A stretch of DNA of 64,000 bases, from contig NZ_ML660161.1 in the NCBI RefSeq assembly GCF_007004725.1, positions 669,122-733,121 on the forward strand. Direction: 5' to 3'. This DNA is from Aliikangiella coralliicola. Lineage in GTDB: Bacteria > Pseudomonadota > Gammaproteobacteria > Enterobacterales > Kangiellaceae. The notes beneath the pieces are model-generated. The model made no database searches, was not told the DNA's origin, and saw only the letters and a list, made by a program, of their open reading frames with translations. Numbering within the stretch: the first letter of the stretch is position 1; the number at the start of each line of letters is the position of its first letter. Positions 47,173-55,710 of this stretch are shown here, in pieces. Made by a program: the position numbers and the translations under genes.

Positions 47173-47250
47173 ATTTACAAGTCAGCTTAATGGTGAGTGT
47201 AGATTCGTTACACTTGAAAAATATTTAGAGATAGTTAAGAGATAAACTTT

Positions 47251-48072
47251 ATGACTCAATGCCAGCATAGTAGCCATGTGGAGCCAAAACCTCAATTCAA
47301 CAACCCGCTGCCGGAGATCAGAGTCAACGGTGTGGTGATTGATGAGGAGTCGTTAGCGAGCGAACTACAGTATCATCAGGGTCCTGACTTTAGTGTGGTT
47401 GTTCAACAAGCGGGACAGGCTTTAGTGATTAAACAACTGTTGTTTGAAGAAGCCAGACGAAAAGGTTTTCAGGCTGCCAATGAAGATGAAGAAGTTGCTG
47501 TTCAAAAACTGTTAGAAAAAGAAGTAAAATACGACGATGTCGATGAGTCAATCTGCCAACGCTATTTCGAAAATAATCGCCAAAAATTCACTACGTCACC
47601 GTTGCTGGAAGTCGATCACATACTATTAGCTGCTGCTAAAGATGACATTCCAGCTAGAGAAGTCGCCAAAAACCAGGCGAAAGATATCATTTCTCAGTTA
47701 CAAGGTGATCCTTTGTTATTTCCCACCTTGGCGACTGAGTTTTCCGCATGTCCATCCAAGAAAATGGGAGGCTCTTTAGGGCAAATTAGTCATGGCCAAA
47801 CAGTACCCGAGTTTGAGCGTCAAATATCTCGATTACCCCAGGGGCTTGCTAAAAGTCCAATTGAATCTCGTTACGGTTTTCACGTTGTGAATGTGACACG
47901 AAAGATCGAAGGCAAGCTATTGGATTATTCCATGGTTGCGGATAAAGTACGCGGTTACCTCGTACATAGAAGTTCTCATCTGGCAGTGCAGGCGTATATT
48001 CAACAGTTAGTGGAAGCCGCAGAAATTCAAGGAATTGAGATGTTGTTTATGGAAGAGAATATTCACATCTAA
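47251..48072 (+). CDS. Parvulin-type peptidyl-prolyl isomerase of the nar operon
   Basis: 273 residues. An N-terminal helical part (INGVVIDEESLASELQ-like, FEEARRKGF) precedes a parvulin domain (about 122-225; VDHILLAA, FSACPSKKMGGSLGQISHGQTVPEFE and RYGFHVVNV). No signal peptide, so it should act in the cytoplasm. A PpiC/NifM-like gene in this place, after narI, is known from Pseudomonas nitrate operons, where it is thought to help fold the reductase. About 190 bases separate it from narI. Confidence 0.88.
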   Translation: MTQCQHSSHVEPKPQFNNPLPEIRVNGVVIDEESLASELQYHQGPDFSVVVQQAGQALVIKQLLFEEARRKGFQAANEDEEVAVQKLLEKEVKYDDVDESICQRYFENNRQKFTTSPLLEVDHILLAAAKDDIPAREVAKNQAKDIISQLQGDPLLFPTLATEFSACPSKKMGGSLGQISHGQTVPEFERQISRLPQGLAKSPIESRYGFHVVNVTRKIEGKLLDYSMVADKVRGYLVHRSSHLAVQAYIQQLVEAAEIQGIEMLFMEENIHI

Positions 48073-48273
48073 AATATTTGTCAAGAAGCGTCATGGGCGG
48101 TTTTGACTGAGGTTGAATCCGCTCTTTTCTCTCCTGTCTTGTTTGTTAATGAACAGGCAATATCGCTCGCCAATTACAAAATCTCAATTCAGATATCTTG
48201 TAATCGACAATATTCGACTATATTCAATAAAACAGCGTCATTTTGTTTCATTGGATCAATAAAGGATATTGTT

Positions 48274-48489
48274 ATGTCAGAGCATCATACTTATAAGAAA
48301 ATTGAAGTTGTCGGTTCGTCGAAAGTGAGTATTGACGATGCGATTAGAAATGCGATTGCTGAATGTAATAAGTCAGTTAAGAATATGGATTGGTTTGAGG
48401 TGACAGAAACTCGGGGCCATATCAAAGATGGAAAAGTTGGGCATTTTCAGGTGACATTGAAGATTGGTTTTAGAATTGAGGGGAGTTAA
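48274..48489 (+). CDS. Dodecin, flavin-binding storage protein
   Basis: 71 residues from the ATG at 48274, with AAAGGA at good distance. The same frame runs back to 48103, but the added residues match nothing and the dodecin N-terminus is at 48274. Features: TYKKIEVVGSSKVSIDDAIRNAI, then MDWFEVTETRGHI with the flavin-stacking Trp, and a final VTLKIGFRIEG strand. Dodecins form hollow 12-mers that bind flavins (or CoA) and protect or store them. It appears to be a single-gene transcript. Confidence 0.93.
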   Translation: MSEHHTYKKIEVVGSSKVSIDDAIRNAIAECNKSVKNMDWFEVTETRGHIKDGKVGHFQVTLKIGFRIEGS

Positions 48490-48644
48490 GTCTTTATCAT
48501 CCCAAGTAACCCTCATTAAGAATTTCCTCGTGAAATCCGAACTTACTGTGAACTAACCATATTTATCAATGACTAAAGCTTGAGATATAGTTTCTCACCT
48601 GAATTTTTATTAAATATTTATCATTTTTAAAAAGGGTTTTCTTA

Positions 48645-48800
48645 ATGAGTTCAAAAACAAAAAAAGCAACAGCGTCGTCAATTCTGATTGTTTTAATGAT
48701 TGGTGTTGTTTTTTATGCTTCTATGGAAGATTATCAAAAGGAACGTGTGTCTGAATTTTTTGGTAGCTTTTTTGCTAGCGCTGAGGTTATTGAGAAATAA
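48645..48800 (+). CDS. Small single-pass membrane protein (51 residues)
   Basis: 51 codons from ATG 48645 to TAA 48800: basic start MSSKTKKATASS, one hydrophobic helix (about 12-26, ILIVLMIGVVFYA), then a charged tail MEDYQKERVSEFFG. AAAGGG lies about 8 bases upstream of the ATG. No family recognised. The layout of positive N-terminus, single helix and polar tail fits a small inner-membrane protein. The frame, ribosome binding site and composition support it, but nothing else does. Confidence 0.5.
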   Translation: MSSKTKKATASSILIVLMIGVVFYASMEDYQKERVSEFFGSFFASAEVIEK

Positions 48801-48901
48801 CTCAATGCATTGGTGGATGGTGCGTGAGGCTAGAAACGAGACCTGGAATTAATATTGTAGATTTTTACCATTAAGCAGAAAACTTGTTTACAATAGTTAG
48901 T

Positions 48902-49675
48902 ATGCTACTCAAAGTGATGAAACAAATAAGGATTGTTGGCGGATTATATCTGGCTGTTTGCTTTGCTGGGTTTAGTCAGGCGCAGGAGCCCATCACAAAG
49001 CGTGGTCATGCTGGAGACTTTCACAAAATGCAGCAACAGATGCTCGAAAAAATTCGCCGGGACGCAATACTCACCAGCGCGGAAACAGGGCGTCGTGTAC
49101 TTGATAAAAAAGTTATGCAGGCAATGAGTGATGTTGCTCGGCATAAGTTTGTCAGCGAAGCTTATGCCGAATATAGTTACGAGAACAGGCCGTTGCCTAT
49201 TGGACAAGGACAAACCATTTCCCAACCGTTTATCGTCGCTCTCATGACTGACTTTCTTGAACTTGAAAAAACGCACAAGGTTTTAGAAGTCGGGACAGGC
49301 TCAGGGTATCAGGCCGCTGTTTTAGCGGTGTTATCCGGGCAAGTTTACAGTATCGAGATTATTCCTGAGCTAGGCAAGTCTGCTGCCAGTCGTCTGAAAG
49401 AGCTGGGCTATGGTAATGTTGAAGTGACCATTGGTGATGGTTATCGAGGACGACCAGAGTTAGCGCCTTTTGATGCAATTATCGTGACCGCTGCTGCGGA
49501 TAAAATTCCTCCACCGCTGATTGAACAACTCAAGCCGGGTGGCAGAATGATGATTCCTGTCGGCCCCCAACATAAAGTACAACAACTAACCCTGGTTGAA
49601 AAAAATAGCCAGGGTGAAATTTCAGTTCGAGAAGTTTTACCTGTCAGTTTTGTTCCCTTAACGGGTGAGCATTAG
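48902..49675 (+). CDS. pcm: Protein-L-isoaspartate O-methyltransferase with N-terminal export signal
   Basis: 257 residues from the ATG at 48902; a TTG at 48884 and an ATG at 48917 are alternatives and none has a clear ribosome binding site. A hydrophobic segment with AQA (about residues 6-28) precedes the enzyme, suggesting export. The methyltransferase domain contains RPLPIGQGQTISQPFIVALM, the SAM motif VLEVGTGSGYQAAVL (about 128-142) and IIVTAAADKIPPPLIEQL. It repairs isoaspartyl residues in aged proteins using SAM. Cytoplasmic PIMTs lack this leader and usually sit beside surE and nlpD, so this may be a secondary, periplasmic type. Confidence 0.9.
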   Translation: MLLKVMKQIRIVGGLYLAVCFAGFSQAQEPITKRGHAGDFHKMQQQMLEKIRRDAILTSAETGRRVLDKKVMQAMSDVARHKFVSEAYAEYSYENRPLPIGQGQTISQPFIVALMTDFLELEKTHKVLEVGTGSGYQAAVLAVLSGQVYSIEIIPELGKSAASRLKELGYGNVEVTIGDGYRGRPELAPFDAIIVTAAADKIPPPLIEQLKPGGRMMIPVGPQHKVQQLTLVEKNSQGEISVREVLPVSFVPLTGEH

Positions 49676-49783
49676 TTCCGTTTACTTATTCCTGAAAGCT
49701 TTGATACATACTCATAAGAGACCCATAGAACTCTCCGAAATATATACCACCTCTTTTTATTTCAATTTCTCCCGTTACTGTTA

Positions 49784-51067
49784 TTGGTGAAATATCTCTG
49801 GAATGGATATTCTGTTTGGCCTATATTAATTTTAACGCTATGGCATGTAGGCTGGTCATTTATGGTAGAAGGATTTGATGTAAGAACTTTAGCGATAATA
49901 AATTTGGTATTGGGGATTGTTCTTGGAGTAGGATTATTTATCTTCGCGAAGTCACATCCTTCTTTCAGTGGCTTCAGGAGAATTGGAACCGGTTATCTGT
50001 TGTTAGCCCTTGGGTTCGTTTTAATGGGGTTCCGAAATTATATTTCTGACTGGTATTCGATAGTTACTGCAAATGCTATTATTTTTAGCGGCGTCTCTGC
50101 GGTCGGTGTCGGACTTCTTCGGTTTTATGGCCGTCCGCACAAACTGTTTCTGATATTTTCCGCATTTCTGCTTGTTTGTTTAGTTCCCATTTTCTTCTAT
50201 TTTACTTTTGTTCAAAACGATATCAATCAACGAATTATTGTTATCAGTAGTTTTTTCAGCATTCAATGTTTGTATCTTGCGGCCGAACTATGGCGCTATC
50301 CGGCAAACATCCGTCGAGGATTCACTCGGTTTTTATCGATTTCCTTTGCTATTTATGGTGTCGTTTTTGCCTTCAGAAGTTTGTGGACCATGGAGGAAGC
50401 CAATATCATCAACTTTATGAATGCAGGCCCAATTCATGGTGTCAGTTTGATCATATTTCAAATTCTCATTGTCACTACAGGATATGTCGCATCATGGAGT
50501 GCCTGTCTAAAACTCGAAAATGAAATTACTATTCAAGCTACCATTGATCCACTAACGCAAACTTATAATCGACGGGCTCTGGATGAGATGGCCAGTAAAG
50601 AAGTTTCACGCTCCAGAAGGTTAGGACTACCGGTTTCAGTGATTCTTACTGATATTGATTTGTTTAAACAGGTTAATGATCAACATGGCCATCAGGTAGG
50701 AGATACCGTTTTGGTTAGTTTTGCTCGCCGTCTTAAACATAATCTGCGAGAACATGATATTTTAGCGCGTTTTGGGGGAGAGGAGTTTCTAGTATTATTA
50801 CCCGATACAGATGCGCCGACAGCTTTGAAGATTGCAGAAAAACTAAGAGTTTTGGTTTCACAAAAAACAATGACAGCCGATGATGAGGCTTTCGATTTAG
50901 AGATTACCGCCAGCTTTGGTGTATCGGCAAGTTTCGGTAAGGATATCGACTGGAAGGCTCTTGTTAGCAAGGCTGACCATGCTTTATACCAGGCAAAAGC
51001 AAATGGAAGAAATAAAGTGAAAGGGAAGTTTGACTACATTCAATTAGTGGCTTGGAATGATATTTAA
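49784..51067 (+). CDS. Membrane-bound diguanylate cyclase (GGDEF)
   Basis: 427 residues by the longest frame, starting at a TTG (49784); the true start is uncertain, and GTG 49787 or ATG 49862 are options. About six to seven membrane helices fill the first 240 residues. The GGDEF domain (about 260-420) has DPLTQTYNRRALDEMA, then RFGGEEF near 331. REHD five residues before GGEEF gives an intact I-site. It should make c-di-GMP in the cytoplasm in response to a signal in the membrane. It stands alone, after pcm. Confidence 0.9.
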   Translation: MVKYLWNGYSVWPILILTLWHVGWSFMVEGFDVRTLAIINLVLGIVLGVGLFIFAKSHPSFSGFRRIGTGYLLLALGFVLMGFRNYISDWYSIVTANAIIFSGVSAVGVGLLRFYGRPHKLFLIFSAFLLVCLVPIFFYFTFVQNDINQRIIVISSFFSIQCLYLAAELWRYPANIRRGFTRFLSISFAIYGVVFAFRSLWTMEEANIINFMNAGPIHGVSLIIFQILIVTTGYVASWSACLKLENEITIQATIDPLTQTYNRRALDEMASKEVSRSRRLGLPVSVILTDIDLFKQVNDQHGHQVGDTVLVSFARRLKHNLREHDILARFGGEEFLVLLPDTDAPTALKIAEKLRVLVSQKTMTADDEAFDLEITASFGVSASFGKDIDWKALVSKADHALYQAKANGRNKVKGKFDYIQLVAWNDI

Positions 51068-51347
51068 AAAACTCCAATAGACACATGTCAAAAAGAATCA
51101 TACCAGCAAAAGCTGGATTTCACTGTTATATTTTATTCTGGTAAGCTATTCGAGTTATTTCTATAGCAAGATTTTCATGCTATAAAGTCGAAGCGTTTAT
51201 TGTCTTAATTTTCTCGATATAAGAATTGGAATTTTTACTTGTGGGTAATAACAAAATGTCCGCAATTCTCACAAATAAAAGCTCATTGCAGAATTAGTAA
51301 TAGGTTAGTGTTATTTCAATCGATTAATTAACTTTAGGGTACAACAG
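51068..51347. other. Intergenic region with a short hairpin
   Basis: 280 bases. About 35 bases after the cyclase stop, CCAGC-aaaa-GCTGG (51104-51117) followed by ATTTCAC is a weak terminator or repeat remnant. Otherwise AT-rich, with no supported gene. Confidence 0.4.
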
Positions 51348-51968
51348 ATGAATGTCAAAAAGCTTATGCAGGCAGAGAGTCTATTTCTTAAGAAAATCCC
51401 CGGCGGCTTTAGTAATCCTGAAATGGTAAAAATCGGGAAAAAACATAAGATGGAAAAAATGATTGAAACCGCGAATGAATTCTTTTCGAAAAAAAATTGT
51501 AAGAACATCCAGGTGACATCAGAAAATATGGTGAAAGTAATAAGCCGCTCATCAATGGTTTCTATGTTTGAGAAACCTAAGTTTCGAGACTTTGTTAAAA
51601 GCCTCAAGAATGACGACAAGGAATTTTTGGTTAAAGGGTTGAGTAACTTACTTCACGGAAAAAAACAGCTTGGGTTTGAAGCAATAGTCGATATTTTGAA
51701 AACAGAGAAGCTCGCCAAGTGGAGTTTAGTAACAGTAATTCCTGCTTATTATTTTCCTGACGATGAAGTTTTTGTTAAGCCGACAACCGCGAAAGATGTT
51801 ATAAAATATTTTGAAGTTGAAGATATGATTTATAAACCAGCGCCGACCTGGGATTTTTATCAAAAATATCGTGACTTAATTCATACAATGAAGTCAAAGG
51901 TCGATAGCAGTTTAGCGCCATCCAATGCTGCATTTTCCGGCTTTTTAATGATGTCGATGAAAATGTAG
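51348..51968 (+). CDS. Protein of unknown function, cytoplasmic
   Basis: 206 residues, Lys-rich, with no signal peptide or membrane helix. Mixed alpha/beta composition; the segment KWSLVTVIPAYYFPDDEVFVKPTTAKDVIKYFEV (about 124-157, quoted in part) and the end PSNAAFSGFLMMSM look conserved in style, but I recognise no family. It lies 95 bases before a PLD-family gene on the same strand and may form a pair with it. The frame is well spaced from neighbours and has no competitor. Confidence 0.65.
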   Translation: MNVKKLMQAESLFLKKIPGGFSNPEMVKIGKKHKMEKMIETANEFFSKKNCKNIQVTSENMVKVISRSSMVSMFEKPKFRDFVKSLKNDDKEFLVKGLSNLLHGKKQLGFEAIVDILKTEKLAKWSLVTVIPAYYFPDDEVFVKPTTAKDVIKYFEVEDMIYKPAPTWDFYQKYRDLIHTMKSKVDSSLAPSNAAFSGFLMMSMKM

Positions 51969-52063
51969 TCAGGTGCAGTATGTTGCGGCTGCTAGTCAAA
52001 ATAAAAATATACTGACATCGAAATTATTTCTTATCTTTGCTTCTGATAACTTAATGGAAAATT

Positions 52064-52765
52064 ATGGAACTACAAAACCTCGAACAAACATTGGTTGATA
52101 CTTACCAGGATTTTAGACTCGATAAAGATGAAAAGCATCTACTTCAGAAACTACTATCAACTTTTAAAAGCGAGCCGACAAAGCTTAATTTTGCTAGAAA
52201 TAAAGCGTTTTCTCTGGTAGCCGAAAACTACCGTTCGGGAGATGCTTCTTACCTTGATTCGCTTAAGTGGTTAGAACAAGTGGTAAAGGCGATTGATTCT
52301 GTGAGAACACCGAAAACGAGCGCTGTTGCATCGGCGTACTTTAGCCCAGGGGAGCATTGTGTTAAAAAAATTATTTCATTAATCAGTCGCGCCAAAAAGT
52401 CAATTGATGTTTGTGTATTTACAATCTCAGATGACAGGCTTAGCGAAGCGCTTCTCAAGGCTTTTCAACGGGGGATTGAGGTTAAGATCGTTACCGACAA
52501 TGATAAGGCAAATGATACGGGTAGTGATATTTATTATTTGGCAGACAACAAGGTACCCATAAGAATTGATCAAACGCCCAATCATATGCACCATAAGTTT
52601 GCTATTTTTGATAGTGAAATACTGGTCAATGGAAGTTTTAACTGGACTAGAAGTGCTTCCAAATACAATCATGAAAATATTGTGGTTGAATATTCATCGG
52701 GTCTAATTAATAAGTTTTCGAAAACTTTTGAGCAGCTTTGGGATGAAAGTGTTTTGATCGAATGA
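52064..52765 (+). CDS. Phospholipase D-superfamily protein with one HKD motif, nuclease-like
   Basis: 233 residues. The N-terminal helical part (about 1-95; DKDEKHLLQKLLSTF and NFARNKAFSLVAENY) is of unknown family. The C-terminal PLD domain (about 105-230) has FSPGEHCVKKIISLISRAKKSIDVCVF and the active site HHKFAIFD (H176, K178, D183) followed by NGSFNWTRSA. A single HKD with this NWT extension is typical of Nuc-type nucleases or cardiolipin-hydrolase-like proteins that act as dimers. No signal peptide, so cytoplasmic. It may pair with the unknown gene upstream. It ends 8 bases from the convergent GAF-GGDEF gene. Confidence 0.82.
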   Translation: MELQNLEQTLVDTYQDFRLDKDEKHLLQKLLSTFKSEPTKLNFARNKAFSLVAENYRSGDASYLDSLKWLEQVVKAIDSVRTPKTSAVASAYFSPGEHCVKKIISLISRAKKSIDVCVFTISDDRLSEALLKAFQRGIEVKIVTDNDKANDTGSDIYYLADNKVPIRIDQTPNHMHHKFAIFDSEILVNGSFNWTRSASKYNHENIVVEYSSGLINKFSKTFEQLWDESVLIE

Positions 52766-52772
52766 AAGCGCG

Positions 52773-53840
52773 TTAACCTAATATATTAGCGCCCATTCTG
52801 GTTGCTTGAACTGCCCCATCGGCCACCAGGGTTTCATAATTATAAATTCGATTGCGACCATTTTCTTTTGCGTGGTAAAGGGCTTTGTCTGCCGAGTGAA
52901 GTATGGCGGGAGGGTAGTCAGTATCAGTAATTCTCGCATAACCAATACTCACGGTGACATGCCCGACTAGTGGAAAATTATGAGTGGCAATGGCGTCTCT
53001 AAATCTATCTAGCGTGTCATAGGCATGCTGCCTTTGATTGGGTTCTAATATAACGACAAACTCTTCTCCACCAAAACGAAAGAGATAATCAGTTTGGCGA
53101 AAACATAACTTCATTTTGTGAGCGAGTAACAGCAAAACACCGTCTCCGAAAACATGGCCATATTTGTCGTTAATTTGCTTAAAATTATCAACATCAATGA
53201 TCGCAAGCCAGGTTTCAGAATAGGGTTTTATGGTACGCTTCTCTTGATTTTTAGAGCCTTCAATAAGGTAAATCTGTTTGTTTCTCTGAATTTGTAACAG
53301 CCGGTCCAGTTTTTTGTCGAATGTTCGCCGGTTGTATAGACCTGTTAACTTGTCTCGCTCACTTTCGTTGAGAATATAAAGGTAGTTTTCGTATACCTTG
53401 ATCATACCTTCAAGCACTTTGAGCGTTGGGTTCAAATCAGTTTCTGACTGGATATTTAATGCTGCAACAACTTTACTATCACAGGCAATTGGGAGAATAA
53501 TTCGAGTTAATTGCTCTTTCTGAGAGAAGCGAACCGGTTGTCCGCTGTCCATACAGTCTTGTATGTCCTGATCATTACATATTTGCTTTGGTCCTTCAGT
53601 CCACTCAAGATCATCTGAGTGATCATCGTTTTGCTTCATATCCAGACGGACGGTTTCTTCCAGAATAATTTTTATTCCGTCATCAACAAGTTTGTAAATT
53701 GCAATTGATTCCGCCGAGAGCATTTCGGCGAGAGTTGCCACCAGACCGTATTCTAGGGAATCAACATCACGTTGACTGGTAATTTTGATAACAGAGTCCA
53801 GTATCGTATGATCCACTATGACATTCCTTTGTTGCTCCAA
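52773..53840 (-). CDS. Diguanylate cyclase with N-terminal GAF-like domain
   Basis: 355 residues. The first 170 residues look like a GAF sensor (TILDSVIKITSQRDVDSLEYGLVATLAEM, ILPIACDSKVVAALNIQSE). The GGDEF domain (about 175-335) opens RDKLTGLYNRRTFDKKLD and has RFGGEEF near 257, with RQTD five residues earlier as I-site. No membrane segment. It lies 106 bases downstream of a periplasmic binding protein gene on the same strand, repeating the binding-protein/cyclase association at 26.8-33.2 kb. Confidence 0.92.
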   Translation of the reverse strand: MEQQRNVIVDHTILDSVIKITSQRDVDSLEYGLVATLAEMLSAESIAIYKLVDDGIKIILEETVRLDMKQNDDHSDDLEWTEGPKQICNDQDIQDCMDSGQPVRFSQKEQLTRIILPIACDSKVVAALNIQSETDLNPTLKVLEGMIKVYENYLYILNESERDKLTGLYNRRTFDKKLDRLLQIQRNKQIYLIEGSKNQEKRTIKPYSETWLAIIDVDNFKQINDKYGHVFGDGVLLLLAHKMKLCFRQTDYLFRFGGEEFVVILEPNQRQHAYDTLDRFRDAIATHNFPLVGHVTVSIGYARITDTDYPPAILHSADKALYHAKENGRNRIYNYETLVADGAVQATRMGANILG

Positions 53841-53946
53841 GGATGTTAAAAAGGATGAATTATTACTATAGCGCGGCTAACTGACTTTATGTTATTTATA
53901 CTGATAAATAATTATAGTGTTAGTTTTTATGGCGTTATCGGTAATT

Positions 53947-55368
53947 TTATTCAATTGTTAGCTTATTTAAGTTTAATACTGTAAGTGTTTTAGGTTTTTC
54001 AGTCAATGTGCGTAATTTTTTACGATCGCAACCAGCGCCGTAAACTTTATGAAATTCTCTTACAACTAATTGAACCATCTTATTATCACCCTTTCCATCA
54101 AAGTGAATTGGACCGCTCTGTCCGAGAAAAGAAGTTGTGTTGTGTTGGGCAAGTTGTTTGGAAAAATTAGCAAAACTCAAGGTCGATATTGTAGGTCGAT
54201 TGTTTGCAGTTATTTGGCGCAATGAGGTACTGAATTCAGTTGACTTTCTTTCAGCGAGACTTAGTGCGCTGGCGATGAGATAAGTTAAATCGTTAACAAA
54301 TACCGCTGTATAGGAGGTATGGCTGACATCTAGCGTTTTGGTGATGCCTTTTATGATCCTTAAATCTTTATTTGACTGAGTAGGAACAACAGAAAATACG
54401 CAAACGGAGCGACTAAATTTGGGCGTTTCAGGAATTGTTAGATTGGCGTGCTCCGGCAATAACAAGATAGGGAGTTTTCCTTGCCAGTGTTTGGCTATTT
54501 GTTCGAAGAAACTATCAAATTGTCCACTGGGAACAACCAACATCAAAACTTCACTACCGAGCTTTTGCGCTTGTTTGATTTCGTATGCAAGACTATAAGA
54601 GTCAAAGGTAACAGATTTACTTAAAGACTCTGAAAAAACGACTTCACCTCCACTTAATTTTATTGATTGCGATAATCCTTGGTAAAGCTCGCGTCCGAAA
54701 ACATCTCGTTGGTAAAACACGGCCACTTTATTTAATTGGTTTTGACTGAGAAATTCTACCATTTTATCGGTGATTTGACGGTTGGTCGCAGTGACGCGAA
54801 AAACCAGATCATTGTCCTTAAGTTCTGAAAGTTCATTGGCATTAGCTGCTGGGGCAAAAAGCGGAATGCCGGCCGGAATGGTTACTGCTTTGGCGACCGC
54901 TAATACATGCTGTGAGGCGACCGGCCCAATGAGCGCTTTAATGTCATGGTTTTTTATCATTCGGCTGGCGACCTTTATACCTGTCTCTTCGTCAAGGTTG
55001 TCGTCACCGCGAATGATTGCGAGTTTCTTGCCATTAATTCCACCAAGGCTATTAATTTCCGCTGCGGCAAACTCCGCCGCCGCAATTATTTCTACCGAGG
55101 CTTTTTTTTCCGCGGTAAAAGGAACTAAAAGCCCTATATTGATTGTAGAAGAAGTCGGTGCGGTGGCTCGTGACCAGAATAAGCCTTGTGGTCTTGACTG
55201 TTGAACCTTGACGTTCATGAGTTCTCTGAGTGAAAGGTCAAGCAAACTACTGGTTAGTACAAGTGGACTCCAGGCAACCATGCCTGTCAGAGATAAAATA
55301 ATTATCAAGTTTTTACCGGCCGTCCAAGTTGTACCCAAAGTCGTCATACCTAATGATAAGTGCGTCAA
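53947..55368 (-). CDS. Periplasmic binding protein (Peripla_BP_6 type) with a TonB-receptor-like N-terminal motif
   Basis: 473 residues. A hydrophobic export or anchor segment (about 20-42) is followed by LDLSLRELMNVKVQQS (about 43-58), which resembles the DLSLEELMNIxVTSVSK motif at the start of many TonB-dependent receptors. Then a type I binding fold: INIGLLVPFTAEKKAS, AAAEINSLGGINGKKLAII, ALIGPVASQHVLAVAKAVT, and VAVFYQRDVFGRELYQG. There is no lipobox. No ABC transporter genes are near. The next gene downstream is a GAF-GGDEF cyclase. A sensory role is inferred; the ligand is unknown. The first Met (55368) has no clear ribosome binding site. Confidence 0.82.
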   Translation of the reverse strand: MTHLSLGMTTLGTTWTAGKNLIIILSLTGMVAWSPLVLTSSLLDLSLRELMNVKVQQSRPQGLFWSRATAPTSSTINIGLLVPFTAEKKASVEIIAAAEFAAAEINSLGGINGKKLAIIRGDDNLDEETGIKVASRMIKNHDIKALIGPVASQHVLAVAKAVTIPAGIPLFAPAANANELSELKDNDLVFRVTATNRQITDKMVEFLSQNQLNKVAVFYQRDVFGRELYQGLSQSIKLSGGEVVFSESLSKSVTFDSYSLAYEIKQAQKLGSEVLMLVVPSGQFDSFFEQIAKHWQGKLPILLLPEHANLTIPETPKFSRSVCVFSVVPTQSNKDLRIIKGITKTLDVSHTSYTAVFVNDLTYLIASALSLAERKSTEFSTSLRQITANNRPTISTLSFANFSKQLAQHNTTSFLGQSGPIHFDGKGDNKMVQLVVREFHKVYGAGCDRKKLRTLTEKPKTLTVLNLNKLTIE

Positions 55369-55710
55369 GATTGGTTTTAGTTCTCAATTATAGATTATGA
55401 TCCAAATCTGTCTAACAAACATAAAACTAACTCACATTTAACGTAAGAATTAGTGTCGTGCTCTGACTTGATTCAACTATATCAGGAATTGAGTTTTATT
55501 GATTGTGATCTTGGGTTGAAATGAAGTTCGTTTGTTTCTTATTAGTTATGCACGTTCGCTCGCTGAAAATTCAGGTGTTTTTGGGTAACTCTTCTTTTCC
55601 TTAATTATCAATCGCTTATGCTTTAGTGTTTTATAAAACAGAGAACCCCATGTCATTAAGTTCTATTTAATCGATATAGAGTCGTCATGAAATATCTACT
55701 TTTTAGTAGC
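55369..55710. other. Intergenic region between chemosensory operon end and binding-protein gene
   Basis: 342 bases, AT-rich, no frame supported. It should carry the promoter of the binding-protein gene (minus strand) and the end of the chemosensory transcript. Near 55698-55712, CTACTttttAGTAG is a weak hairpin close to the last stop codon. Confidence 0.4.

Noticed and set aside
48103-48273. 57-residue N-terminal extension of dodecin
   Set aside because: Dodecins are about 70 residues, and the ATG at 48274 has AAAGGA upstream.
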